Shown here: positions 1 to 6,262 of the stretch, piece by piece | Layout: every line of letters starts with the position of its first letter | How positions within the stretch are numbered: the first letter of the stretch is position 1 | Assembly: GCA_007375655.1 (NCBI GenBank) | Contig: VMES01000002.1 | Location: forward strand, 1-11,970 | Reading direction: 5' to 3' | DNA length: 11,970 nt | From: Parcubacteria group bacterium Greene0416_79 | Lineage (GTDB): Bacteria; Patescibacteriota; Minisyncoccia; Phycocordibacterales; UBA10002 | Program-made: the position numbers and the translations under genes | The notes under the pieces: generated by a model | The model's input: the letters and a program-made list of their open reading frames with translations, nothing else | Told to the model about the DNA's origin: nothing | Database searches by the model: none

Positions 1-192
1 GCCGAGCCGCTCCATCTCGCGCGAAAAATCCACGAGCCCGCACCCGTAGGCATTGCTCTTCACGACCGCCATGAGCCGCGTTCGCTTCGGAATCAATTTC
101 TTGAAAACGTTGAAATTGTGCCGAATGGCTTTACGGTCAACCTCAATCCAGGTACGCAGGCCGTTCCGGCTCTTCACTTCCCTTCCCCTCAT
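1..192 (-). CDS. alr: Alanine racemase, N-terminal fragment (runs off left edge)
   Basis: This is the first 64 codons of a PLP-dependent alanine racemase, which interconverts L- and D-alanine for peptidoglycan. Reading leftward from an ATG at 192, the frame stays open to base 1. Residues 14-20 give TWIEVDR, the usual start of the TIM-barrel domain. Residues 42-50 give AVVKSNAYG, the family signature, whose lysine (K45) is the expected Schiff-base residue for PLP. The motif normally continues as GHG; here it is GCG, so the usual His is Cys. A GTG at codon 6 is an alternative start, and no clear Shine-Dalgarno sequence is visible. The gene follows the O-methyltransferase on the same strand after about 100 bp containing a hairpin. 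The rest of the gene is outside the window, so completeness cannot be judged. Confidence 0.9.
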   Translation of the reverse strand, partial: MRGREVKSRNGLRTWIEVDRKAIRHNFNVFKKLIPKRTRLMAVVKSNAYGCGLVDFSREMERLG

Positions 193-250
193 AGTGCCTG
201 AACAATAGCACAGGAGTATCCGGAAACAAAAACGGGCTGCCGTATCAGTA

Positions 251-284
251 ACCCCCACACCAATCCGCTGCCGGATTGGTTGTG
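251..284. repeat. Hairpin repeat sharing a 15-mer with the infB-rbfA spacer
   Basis: CCAATCCG (260-267) pairs with CGGATTGG (272-279) around a short loop, and the stem extends outward as CACA/TGTG with one bulged base. The 15-mer CCCACACCAATCCGC at 254-268 recurs exactly at 11175-11189, also as one arm of a palindrome. The 11-mer ACCCCCACACC at 251-261 recurs at 11160-11170. On the plus strand a TTTT run follows the stem, but no plus-strand gene lies upstream. On the minus strand it sits between the O-methyltransferase stop and alr but lacks a T run. I read it as a member of a dispersed palindromic repeat family that might incidentally act on transcripts. Confidence 0.7.
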
Positions 285-291
285 TTTTCTC

Positions 292-936
292 TCACCGCTT
301 TAACGCAACCGTTACTCCGTCGCGAATCGTGAGTATCACCGCCTCAACGCGGCGGTCTGTCCTCACGGCCTCATTAAATGCGGCAATGGCTTTTTCAGTT
401 GCATCCTGCGGATGCAGCACATTCCCCAAGCTCCAGAGGACATTGTCCACTACAAGAAGACCGCCCTGTCGCACTTTTGGCAGGCACATATTCCAATAGT
501 TCAAATAATTTTCTTTATCCGCGTCAATAAACACCATATCAAGGGGACCAGTGAGCGCGGGGATAGTTTTAAGCGCCGGACCGAGCATGAGGGTAATCTT
601 TTTTCCATGCGGACTCTTCGCCCAGAATTTTTGTGCCGCATCCGTGTACGCTTTATCAATATCAAGCGTGATCAGTTCTCCACCGTCCGGCAGCGCCTCT
701 GCCATTGCAAGCGCGCTATAGCCAGTAAAAGTGCCAAGTTCAAGCACGCGCCGTGCCTTTGAAATCCTGACGAGAAGTTTCAAGAACGCGCCCTCCAGAT
801 GCCCAACCTGCATAATTGCGTCTTCACCGGTCTCCCGTTTTGTGTCCTCTGCCAATTCCCGGAGGAGCAACGACTCTCTTAACGAGTGCGCCGCAGAATA
901 CTCTTCGTATGGAATTGAGACAATCTTTCCATTCAT
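292..936 (-). CDS. Class I SAM-dependent O-methyltransferase (caffeoyl-CoA OMT-like family)
   Basis: This 214-aa protein has the typical length of the Methyltransf_3 (caffeoyl-CoA/catechol O-methyltransferase-like) family. Motif I, VLELGTFTGYS at residues 64-74, is the SAM-binding loop. LDIDK at 91-95 supplies the acidic residue after strand 2. FIDADKENY at 136-144 contains the metal-binding Asp, and VVDNVLW at 162-168 the second Asp-Asn pair, so divalent-metal-dependent methyl transfer to a hydroxyl is expected. The substrate cannot be read from the sequence. Bacterial members act on diverse catechols or, in some cases, on tRNA wobble uridines (TrmR). The chosen ATG at 936 gives the expected N-terminus, but the upstream bases are T-rich with no Shine-Dalgarno sequence. 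It lies upstream of alr on the same strand and stops with TGA. Confidence 0.9.
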   Translation of the reverse strand: MNGKIVSIPYEEYSAAHSLRESLLLRELAEDTKRETGEDAIMQVGHLEGAFLKLLVRISKARRVLELGTFTGYSALAMAEALPDGGELITLDIDKAYTDAAQKFWAKSPHGKKITLMLGPALKTIPALTGPLDMVFIDADKENYLNYWNMCLPKVRQGGLLVVDNVLWSLGNVLHPQDATEKAIAAFNEAVRTDRRVEAVILTIRDGVTVALKR

Positions 937-992
937 AAAAAATCAGGAAGTCCAATTTGGTGCAGTATTCTTGAATTAGTCCGAACGCATTT

Positions 993-1009
993 CGCCGCCG
1001 CAGGCGGCG
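993..1009. repeat. Perfect GC-rich hairpin
   Basis: CGCCGCC (993-999) and GGCGGCG (1003-1009) form a perfect stem around a GCA loop, extendable by one T-A pair. It lies in the 153-bp gap between the 236-aa protein and the O-methyltransferase. No T run follows on either strand, so it is not a classical terminator. It directly adjoins the 1019-1055 inverted-repeat copy. Confidence 0.6.
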
Positions 1010-1018
1010 AGGAAATCC

Positions 1019-1055
1019 CCCCGCGAAAATCCGGAATGGCGACGGAGCCGCACCG
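1019..1055 (-). repeat. Inverted-repeat copy A (partner at 2037-2074)
   Basis: On the minus strand this segment begins CGGTGCGGCTCCG and ends CGGATTTT then CGCGGGG. The same sequence occurs in the opposite orientation at 2037-2074 with a few substitutions and small indels, roughly 34 of 39 aligned positions identical by eye. The pair brackets the two minus-strand genes at 1090-1953. This could be a pair of dispersed repeats or the ends of a small inserted segment. Confidence 0.6.
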
Positions 1056-1089
1056 CTGACAATTTCAAGTTTTTCTTTGGCGGCAAAAA

Positions 1090-1800
1090 TTAGTAGTCGG
1101 TTAGTAATTTCGGAAGAAATGGTTGAACAATTTGTTGATGAGCTTGCCATATCCTGGCACCTAAAAACAATGTCTTCTTTGCAATTGGATTCAATCTTTC
1201 TACTCCATAGCCGGGTTTGTGAGGCTTATATGCTTTCAGGCTATTTAACACTTCCGAGTCAATATTTTCGTGCCAAATCTTTTTCAAAAGTTCGATCGCG
1301 ATTGTGGCATGGTCTTTTGTTGTCGCTTCCATCATTTTTTCTAAATCCCCGGATTTTGAGTACCCCTTTTCGCTATCTTCTTTCAACCCCTCGGCATAAT
1401 GATTTATCTCGCCAACCGTTATATTCTCGCCGAAAACCTTATTATAAGAATCAAACATTCTCTGCCAATACATCTTATAAGAAAATTGCCCCACCGATGG
1501 TTGTTCTTCTACAGAAAAGAAGTGAAACGAATAAGCCACAAGTGCCAATGATACCTTACGAAGCCAAAAATCTACTTCTTCCTTAGTGGGCATTTTCTTA
1601 AAATGGAATTCTTCCGGCGCCATGAATAAAATACCACGCAAAGATCGTTCCGCGGCATCTAAAATAGTTTTGAAGAAGTCCCTAACCTCTCTGTCTTCCA
1701 GCGTATCTATCTTGTCCATCAGGGGGTTTGAAATCTGCGCCACCACCGCCTTATACTCATTTTCTTCATTACTTCCAAAAATTTTATCGAGGATTCCCAT
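1090..1800 (-). CDS. Hypothetical protein, 236 aa, helical and soluble
   Basis: I do not recognise this protein. From the ATG at 1800 it starts MGILDKIFGSNEENE, is rich in charged and aromatic residues and has no evident signal peptide or membrane segment. A TTG two codons upstream (1806) is a weaker start. The middle (about residues 70-130) has many Phe/Tyr/Trp residues, and the C-terminal third contains a YKPHKPGYGVERLNP stretch. It looks mostly alpha-helical. Its base composition is visibly more AT-rich than clpB or infB. The gene begins 9 bp after the stop of a 47-aa membrane peptide, so the two are probably co-transcribed, and an inverted-repeat pair flanks both. No conserved motif gives a function. 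Confidence 0.75.
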   Translation of the reverse strand: MGILDKIFGSNEENEYKAVVAQISNPLMDKIDTLEDREVRDFFKTILDAAERSLRGILFMAPEEFHFKKMPTKEEVDFWLRKVSLALVAYSFHFFSVEEQPSVGQFSYKMYWQRMFDSYNKVFGENITVGEINHYAEGLKEDSEKGYSKSGDLEKMMEATTKDHATIAIELLKKIWHENIDSEVLNSLKAYKPHKPGYGVERLNPIAKKTLFLGARIWQAHQQIVQPFLPKLLTDY

Positions 1801-1809
1801 AAACAAAAT

Positions 1810-1953
1810 TTATCTAATGACTTTTGATAAAATCCAAAGCGCAAACATTCCCCACCCCACCCAACGCACCCAGGGCCGCATATTTGAATTGGAACGATTG
1901 AGGAAGAAGAACAGGAAAATTATGAAAAATATGATTCCAAAAACTATGTCCAT
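1810..1953 (-). CDS. Small membrane peptide, 47 aa, two hydrophobic segments
   Basis: Reading leftward from an ATG at 1953, a 47-codon frame ends in TAA at 1810-1812. The peptide opens MDIVFGIIFFIIFLFFFL, a strongly hydrophobic helix. A short polar turn (NRSNSNMRP) follows, then a Trp-rich second segment, WVRWVGWGMFALWILSKVIR, which is also likely membrane-embedded. The stop lies 9 bp before the ATG of the 236-aa protein, the tight spacing expected for an operon. No good Shine-Dalgarno sequence precedes it; the 5' bases are A/T-rich. I do not recognise a family. Two-helix hydrophobic peptides next to a soluble partner occur in several contexts, including toxins and membrane anchors, but nothing here decides between them. 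The amino-acid composition is too organised to be an obvious chance frame. Confidence 0.55.
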   Translation of the reverse strand: MDIVFGIIFFIIFLFFFLNRSNSNMRPWVRWVGWGMFALWILSKVIR

Positions 1954-2036
1954 ATTTATTAAAAATTTTTCTTTCCCCCAAAATCAAAATATGGTTCGAG
2001 CCGATGTTTTTCTTCGGGTTCTTTTGCGGTTTTTAT

Positions 2037-2074
2037 CGGTGCGGCTCCGCCGCATTTTCGGATTTTTCGCGGGG
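2037..2074 (+). repeat. Inverted-repeat copy B (partner at 1019-1055)
   Basis: This segment begins CGGTGCGGCTCCG, passes through CGGATTTTT and ends CGCGGGG, matching copy A at 1019-1055 in the opposite orientation. Its last base touches the first base of the 20-bp tRNA-Tyr 3'-end copy at 2074. An internal short hairpin, GCGGC/GCCGC, lies at 2041-2053. Confidence 0.6.
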
Positions 2075-2093
2075 CGCAGGGCAGGATTTGAAC
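2074..2093 (-). repeat. Duplicated 3' end of tRNA-Tyr (20-bp direct repeat)
   Basis: The plus-strand 20-mer GCGCAGGGCAGGATTTGAAC is identical to 2223-2242, which is the 3' acceptor strand plus the 3' half of the T arm of the tRNA-Tyr gene. The two copies are in the same orientation, 149 bp apart. Sequence to the right of this copy does not continue as tRNA: the 5' half of the T stem is absent. A duplicated tRNA 3' end is the usual footprint of site-specific integration into a tRNA gene, here with only about 130 bp between the copies. It could also be a recombination remnant of a lost tRNA. Confidence 0.7.
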
Positions 2094-2110
2094 GTTACTC
2101 GTTCAGTACA

Positions 2111-2229
2111 GGTTTCCCATCCTCCACTTTTCGGAAAAAGGGGAGGATATGGGAGAACCTTTTCAAATCCTCCCCCGCAACGTGCGCAGGCACGTTGCTT
2201 GCGCAATCTCAAAGATTCGATTGCGCAGG
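2111..2229. other. Three consecutive stem-loops beside tRNA-Tyr
   Basis: Three hairpins lie side by side in the gap. First, 2111-2159 is a long imperfect stem made of GGTT/AACC, CCCAT/ATGGG and CCTCC/GGAGG with small bulges. Second, 2177-2198 is a perfect 9-bp stem, GCAACGTGC/GCACGTTGC, with a GCAG loop. Third, 2198-2229 pairs GCGCAATC (2201-2208) with GATTGCGC (2219-2226) and runs into the tRNA acceptor 3' strand. On the minus strand the array is immediately downstream of the tRNA and could be part of its primary transcript. No T run is present. The function is unknown. Confidence 0.6.
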
Positions 2230-2305
2230 GCAGGATTTGAACCTGCGTAGCCCGAAGGGCGTCAGATTTACAGTCTGATGCAATTGACCACTCTGCCACC
2301 TGCGC
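2222..2305 (-). tRNA. tRNA-Tyr (anticodon GTA)
   Basis: Read on the minus strand, the acceptor strands are GCGCAGG (5', from 2305) and CCTGCGC (3', to 2223), with discriminator A at 2222. The anticodon stem-loop is TCAGA-CTGTAAA-TCTGA, giving anticodon GTA for tyrosine. A long variable arm, GCCC-TTC-GGGC, marks it as type II, as expected for bacterial tRNA-Tyr. The T arm is GCAGG-TTCAAAT-CCTGC. CCA is not encoded; the bases after the discriminator are ATC. The total is 84 nt. It lies 42 bp downstream of clpB on the same strand and may be read through from it or use its own promoter near 2315. Confidence 0.95.
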
Positions 2306-2314
2306 GTTGTCGGA

Positions 2315-2323
2315 ATGGTAGCA
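2315..2323 (-). promoter_or_regulatory. Possible extended -10 element for tRNA-Tyr
   Basis: On the minus strand TGC-TACCAT (2323-2315) resembles an extended -10 element (TGn followed by four of six consensus bases). It would place the start within a few bases of the tRNA 5' end. No good -35 hexamer is visible. This is a weak prediction. Confidence 0.3.
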
Positions 2324-2347
2324 AATTACCGCGAGTATGTGTAGCGG

Positions 2348-5077
2348 CTAGGAGACGCTCTCCACGGCCAATTCCGCCATGACGTCGCTCTTGACCGGTC
2401 TCCCGTTTCCTCCATTTCTCCCAGTTCTCCCAATTCTCCCAATTCTCCCTTTCTTCACCTCAAAGTGAAATCCATCCCCTTTGACGGAGACCGTGATGCT
2501 CCCTCCCTTGCCGAGCCCTTTGGAGATAATGAACGAGGCAATCGGGTTTAGAATCTTGCTCTGAATCAGACGCTTCAAGGGCCGCGCGCCGTACTGCGGA
2601 TTGTATCCTTCCTTGGCGAGCCGCGCGTACACCTCCGGCAAAACCGTTACTGAAATCTCTTTTGCGCGGAGCCGCTCCGCGACCTCCCGCATCTGAATGC
2701 TCACAATCTCCGCAATCGCCTCGTGACTCAAAATATCAAAGATGATAATCTCATCCAGCCGATTGAGAAACTCGGGACGGAAGTAGTCCTTGAGCGCGCC
2801 CGTCACCTTCCCTTTTGCCTCTTCATACTCGCCTCGCTTGTCTGCCTCGCCTTGGGAAAAGCCGATGCGCTCCATCTTGTCTATGTACTGCGCGCCGATA
2901 TTGGACGTGAGAATGATGATGGTGTTGCGGAAGTTCACGCCGCGCCCTTTCGCGTCGGTCAGCCGCCCGTTGTCAAGAATCTGGAGCAGGATGTTAAAGA
3001 CCTCCGGATGCGCTTTCTCAACCTCATCAAAAAGCACGACCGCGTAGGGGCGGTGCCGCACCGTCTCGGTCAGCGTCCCGCCTTCTTCATAGCCCACGTA
3101 CCCGGGCGGCGCGCCGATGAGTTTGGAGACCGCGTGCCTCTCCATAAACTCCGACATGTCAACGCGAATGAGCGCCCGCTCGTCGTTAAACATAAACTCC
3201 CCGAGCGCCTTGGTGAGTTCGGTCTTGCCGACGCCGGTGGGGCCCAAGAAGAGAAACGAGCCAATGGGACGATTCGGGTCGGCAATGCCGGCGCGGCTGC
3301 GCTTTATCGCATCCGCAACCTTCCTCACGGCCTCGTTCTGCCCGATGATGCGCTTCCGGAGTTCCTCCTCCATACGCGAGAGCTTGGACGCCTCCTCTTC
3401 CATCATGCGCGCGACCGGAATGCCGGTCCACTTCGCCACAATCTCGGCAATGTCATTCGCCATAATCTCCTCCTTGAGCATCCGGCGCGAACTCTGCAGT
3501 TTCTTCAGCCGCTTGGTCTGCATCTCCAATTCTTTCTGAAGCGCGGGAATCGTGCCGTAACGGGTCTCCGCGGCTTTCGCCAAATCAGCCCGCGCCTCGG
3601 CGTGTTCCGCCTCAATGCGAAACGCCTCAAGCTGTTTCTTCTTCGCCTTAATCTCCGAGAGCGTCTCCTTCTCATTCTTCCACTTAAGTTCAATCTCCTG
3701 CGTCTTCTCTTTGAGGTCGGCAATCTCTTTCTCAATATCTTTAATGCGCGCCTTTGCGGGCCGCGACTCCTCCGATTCCTTCTTGAGCGCCTCGCGCTCA
3801 ATCTCAAGCCGCATCACCTTGCGCCGCGTCTCCTCCAGGACCGGCGGCATGTTCTCAAGCGAAATCTTGAGAGATGACGCCGCCTCGTCTATGAGGTCAA
3901 CGGATTTGTCCGGAAGATACCGGTCGGTGATATAGCGGGCGGAGAGATTGACGGCCGCCACAATGGCTTCATCGGTAATGTGCACGCCGTGATAGAGTTC
4001 GTACTTTTCCTTGAGGCCGCGGAGAATCGCCACCGCATCCTCCACCGAGGGCTCGGCGACATAGACCGGCTGGAAGCGGCGCGTGAGCGCCGGGTCCTTC
4101 TCAATATGTTTCTGGTACTCCTTGAGCGTCGTCGCGCCGACGGCGCGAAGCTCGCCGCGCGACAGCGCGGGTTTGAGCATATTGGACGCGTCCATGGACC
4201 CCTCGGCGGCGCCGGCGCCGACAATAGTATGAATCTCGTCAATAAAAAGGATGATCTTGCCCTCGGAGCGCTCAATCTCTTTCATGATGCTCTTGAGCCG
4301 CTCTTCAAACTCTCCGCGGTACTTGGTGCCGGCAATAAGTAGCCCCAAGTCAAGGGAGACAAGCTCCTTGTCCTTAAGCGACTCCGGCACTTCTCCCGAA
4401 GACATGCGGAGCGCCAGCCCCTCCACAATCGCGGTCTTCCCCACCCCTGCTTCTCCGATGAGAATCGGGTTGTTCTTCGTGCGCCGCGAGAGAATCTGAA
4501 TGATGCGGGAGATCTCATTGTCCCGCCCGATGACCGGGTCAAGCTTATTCTCGCGGGCAAGCAGCGTAAGGTTGCGCGTGTAGCGCGCCAAAAACTTGAA
4601 ACGTTTGGGCGCGGTGGCATCCGTGGTGCGGTTGTGCCGCAACTCATCCAGGACGCGGAGCACCGCGTTCTTGTCAAGCTTGAACCGCACGAGCATCTCG
4701 CGCGCCGACCCGCTTATGTCAAACATGGCGATGAAGAGATGTTCGGTTGAGACGAACTCGTCTTTAAGCGAGGCGGCAACGCGGCTTGACCCCTCAAGAA
4801 TCTGCGCCAACTCCGGCGTGAGATAAATCTGATACGACGGCGCGAGCACGGAACCGCTCTCGGTTCCCTCTATCGCCTCAAGAATGGAATCGGTCATAAG
4901 CACCGTATCCACCTCAAGCTTCTCAAGAATGGAGAAGACGATGCTCTCCTCCTGAAGCACCAGCGCCGCAAGAAGATGCAGCGGGTTCACGTGGTTCTGC
5001 CCGCGCTCAATGGCGAGCTCGTGCGCCCGCCTGATGGCTTCCTTTGCTTTTGTCGTAAAATGATGAAATGGCGGCAT
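2348..5077 (-). CDS. clpB: ClpB-type AAA+ disaggregase with a ClpC-like IGF loop
   Basis: This 909-aa double AAA+ unfoldase is expected to thread aggregated proteins with DnaK. The N-terminal Clp repeat domain spans about 1-150. AAA1 has Walker A GEAGVGKT (208-215), Walker B ILFIDE (276-281) and a pore Tyr in KYRGE. The coiled-coil middle domain spans about 405-540, carries [12 protein letters not shown] and has full ClpB length rather than the roughly 50-residue ClpC version. AAA2 has Walker A GPTGVGKT (612-619), pore loop GYVGYEEGG, Walker B VVLFDE (680-685) and sensor-2 GARPLKR (830-836). Unusually, IGF sits at 738-740, eight residues after NIGA, where ClpC has its ClpP-docking tripeptide and ClpB normally has none. 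Residues 877-892 are a Gly-Arg repeat encoded by a 9-bp tandem repeat. The ATG at 5077 lacks a Shine-Dalgarno sequence. A promoter is visible about 120 bp upstream. Confidence 0.93.
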   Translation of the reverse strand: MPPFHHFTTKAKEAIRRAHELAIERGQNHVNPLHLLAALVLQEESIVFSILEKLEVDTVLMTDSILEAIEGTESGSVLAPSYQIYLTPELAQILEGSSRVAASLKDEFVSTEHLFIAMFDISGSAREMLVRFKLDKNAVLRVLDELRHNRTTDATAPKRFKFLARYTRNLTLLARENKLDPVIGRDNEISRIIQILSRRTKNNPILIGEAGVGKTAIVEGLALRMSSGEVPESLKDKELVSLDLGLLIAGTKYRGEFEERLKSIMKEIERSEGKIILFIDEIHTIVGAGAAEGSMDASNMLKPALSRGELRAVGATTLKEYQKHIEKDPALTRRFQPVYVAEPSVEDAVAILRGLKEKYELYHGVHITDEAIVAAVNLSARYITDRYLPDKSVDLIDEAASSLKISLENMPPVLEETRRKVMRLEIEREALKKESEESRPAKARIKDIEKEIADLKEKTQEIELKWKNEKETLSEIKAKKKQLEAFRIEAEHAEARADLAKAAETRYGTIPALQKELEMQTKRLKKLQSSRRMLKEEIMANDIAEIVAKWTGIPVARMMEEEASKLSRMEEELRKRIIGQNEAVRKVADAIKRSRAGIADPNRPIGSFLFLGPTGVGKTELTKALGEFMFNDERALIRVDMSEFMERHAVSKLIGAPPGYVGYEEGGTLTETVRHRPYAVVLFDEVEKAHPEVFNILLQILDNGRLTDAKGRGVNFRNTIIILTSNIGAQYIDKMERIGFSQGEADKRGEYEEAKGKVTGALKDYFRPEFLNRLDEIIIFDILSHEAIAEIVSIQMREVAERLRAKEISVTVLPEVYARLAKEGYNPQYGARPLKRLIQSKILNPIASFIISKGLGKGGSITVSVKGDGFHFEVKKGRIGRIGRTGRNGGNGRPVKSDVMAELAVESVS
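2414..2449. repeat. Four 9-bp tandem repeats inside the clpB 3' end
   Basis: The plus strand reads ATTTCTCCC, AGTTCTCCC, AATTCTCCC, AATTCTCCC in four consecutive 9-bp units. On the coding strand they give Gly-Arg-(Ile/Thr/Asn) triplets forming the low-complexity ClpB tail at residues 877-892. Because the unit is a multiple of three, copy-number change would not shift the frame. Confidence 0.85.
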
Positions 5078-5091
5078 GGTGGGTAATTACA

Positions 5092-5140
5092 CAATTTCCA
5101 AATCAAAAATTCCAAACAAATTCAAAATCCAAGATTGGAA
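5092..5140. repeat. AT-rich degenerate repeat in the clpB leader
   Basis: The clpB 5' leader consists of reiterated TTGGATTTTGAATT-like units, seen on the plus strand as TTCCAAA, ATTCCAAAC, ATTCAAAATCCAA. The pattern is a short-period degenerate repeat and not a recognisable riboswitch or CIRCE element. It occupies most of the distance between the predicted promoter and the clpB ATG. Confidence 0.55.
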
Positions 5141-5198
5141 ACGCGAAACGCAACGGGTATATCAGCTTTAAATCTGTAAAATTGAAGCCTCTGTCGCC

Positions 5199-5207
5199 AG
5201 TATACCA
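5199..5207 (-). promoter_or_regulatory. Extended -10 promoter for clpB
   Basis: On the minus strand TGG-TATACT (5207-5199) matches an extended -10 element (TGn plus five of six TATAAT bases). It lies just past the stop of the upstream HtrA-like gene and gives a leader of roughly 110 nt before the clpB ATG at 5077. No convincing -35 is present, as is common with extended -10 promoters. I saw no CIRCE or other heat-shock operator. Confidence 0.5.
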
Positions 5208-5225
5208 CAAAAGAGAAAAGATTCG

Positions 5226-6185
5226 CTACTGTAATTTCGGAGCCGCCTCTTTCCCCTTTTCTTCTTCGGGAGCGTCGACGGTTGCGATGAATCTCTCAAT
5301 GGCCTGAACCGGCACAAAAACCGCGTTTGCCCGCCCTCCTCCGGCACTCATGCCGATGACTTCTCCGGAAAGATTGAGCAGCACTGCGCCACGCACAAGT
5401 TCCGCGCCGGCGATGTCCGTCTTGATGCCGGCAAGGGAGGGAGCGGCAGGAGTGGTCGTTGCGGATCTCTGCGGCGTTCCGGTCGCCGCCCCACCTTCCG
5501 TCGTTTCGGAATCAACGCGCAGAAGATTGGCGACGATACCCGTAGAGACCACAGTACTCTCTGCGCCTCCGACGACGACTATGGTCTGTCCCAGTTTCGG
5601 TTCTGCTTTGGCGAACTGCGCCGGCGCGGGAAACACTTTTGGCTCCTTCTTCTCCTTTCCTCGCTCCTCTGCAACAATCTTAAACGCGATGAGTCCCGCG
5701 TCCCGATCTCCGCGCGCCACGGCAAGCGACACCCTCTCTCCGTCTTGAAAGACGCCGAGATACTCCTCGGGCAGAAGCGCGCCTGCCGCATCCTCCTTCT
5801 GAAACGCAATCCCGAAATCAGAGACGATAAGCCCGTCAGAGGACACGATGAGCCCGATGCCGACAAACCCTTCCTCCTTATTCTCCGAAGCGCCGATCTG
5901 TTCTATGATACGCACCATCTGTCCGACGTTCTTCTCAATCGCCTTAATCACCAGATCATCGGCTTTGACCACCACGGTCTCCTTGGTGGTAATGACGGAC
6001 GCCGGCTGGCTCGGAGCCGCCACCACCCGCTCAATCGTCTTCTCCACCACGCGGTTGATGGTCTGCGTGACCGCCGGCGGCGCCTGATCCATGAGCGAGA
6101 CCGTCACAATGCCCGTCGCGATTGAAGTCACGAAGGAGACCAGCAGCGCGAGGAGTATAAGCTGTTGTTTGTTGAGGGATTCCAT
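5226..6185 (-). CDS. Membrane-anchored trypsin/HtrA-like protein, predicted catalytically dead
   Basis: This 319-aa protein has one N-terminal hydrophobic segment (about residues 9-31, LILLALLVSFVTSIATGIVT) and a likely extracytoplasmic domain. A coiled linker (about 40-100) precedes a stretch that follows the HtrA serine-protease pattern block by block: GIGLIVSSDGLIVSD (109-123), DAGLIAFKI (162-170), LGQTIVVVGG (198-207), VSTGIVANLLR (213-223), TDIAGAELVRGAVLLNLSGEVIG and FVPVQAIERFI. The catalytic His expected after the SSDGLIVSD block is absent. The block normally reading GNSGGPLLN is ELVRGAVLLN, with Arg265 in place of the serine. It therefore looks like a pseudoprotease, without a PDZ domain. 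The C-terminus is charged and low-complexity. It precedes clpB on the same strand, suggesting an envelope or quality-control role. That role is inferred. Confidence 0.7.
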   Translation of the reverse strand: MESLNKQQLILLALLVSFVTSIATGIVTVSLMDQAPPAVTQTINRVVEKTIERVVAAPSQPASVITTKETVVVKADDLVIKAIEKNVGQMVRIIEQIGASENKEEGFVGIGLIVSSDGLIVSDFGIAFQKEDAAGALLPEEYLGVFQDGERVSLAVARGDRDAGLIAFKIVAEERGKEKKEPKVFPAPAQFAKAEPKLGQTIVVVGGAESTVVSTGIVANLLRVDSETTEGGAATGTPQRSATTTPAAPSLAGIKTDIAGAELVRGAVLLNLSGEVIGMSAGGGRANAVFVPVQAIERFIATVDAPEEEKGKEAAPKLQ

Positions 6186-6233
6186 TTCGGAAGGGGAAAG
6201 GTAAAAAGGGGGTACGATGACCCGGCATTCCTT

Positions 6234-6262
6234 ATACTACACAACAACGTATGCGGATTCAA
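6234..6262 (-). promoter_or_regulatory. Possible sigma-70 promoter for the HtrA-like gene
   Basis: On the minus strand TTGAAT (6262-6257) and TAGTAT (6239-6234) are separated by exactly 17 bp, with four of six matches to each consensus hexamer. The -35 element overlaps the stop codon of the cysteine desulfurase. The predicted start lies about 40 nt before the ATG at 6185. Confidence 0.4.

Noticed and set aside
251..284. Terminator for the O-methyltransferase gene
   Set aside because: On the minus strand the hairpin is followed by GGGGGTT, not a T run. Its repeat relationship with 11160-11214 explains it better.
1286..1300. GATCGC-type site near 1290 as further evidence of cyanobacterial HIP1 DNA
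   Set aside because: The bases read TCGATCGCGA, which is not the GCGATCGC octamer, so it lends no support.
2074..2242. Second, degenerate tRNA gene or CRISPR-like direct repeats
   Set aside because: Only 20 bp of the tRNA 3' end is duplicated, with no anticodon or D arm. Two copies with one spacer do not make a CRISPR array, and no cas-like gene is present.
1586..2278. Plus-strand open frame of 230 codons
   Set aside because: It crosses the 3' half of tRNA-Tyr, the hairpin array and two minus-strand genes, has no ribosome-binding site and no recognisable domain.
2723..3877. Plus-strand open frame of 384 codons
   Set aside because: It is antisense to the well-supported clpB gene; it is Leu/Arg-rich with no domain pattern, as expected for a shadow of a GC-rich gene.
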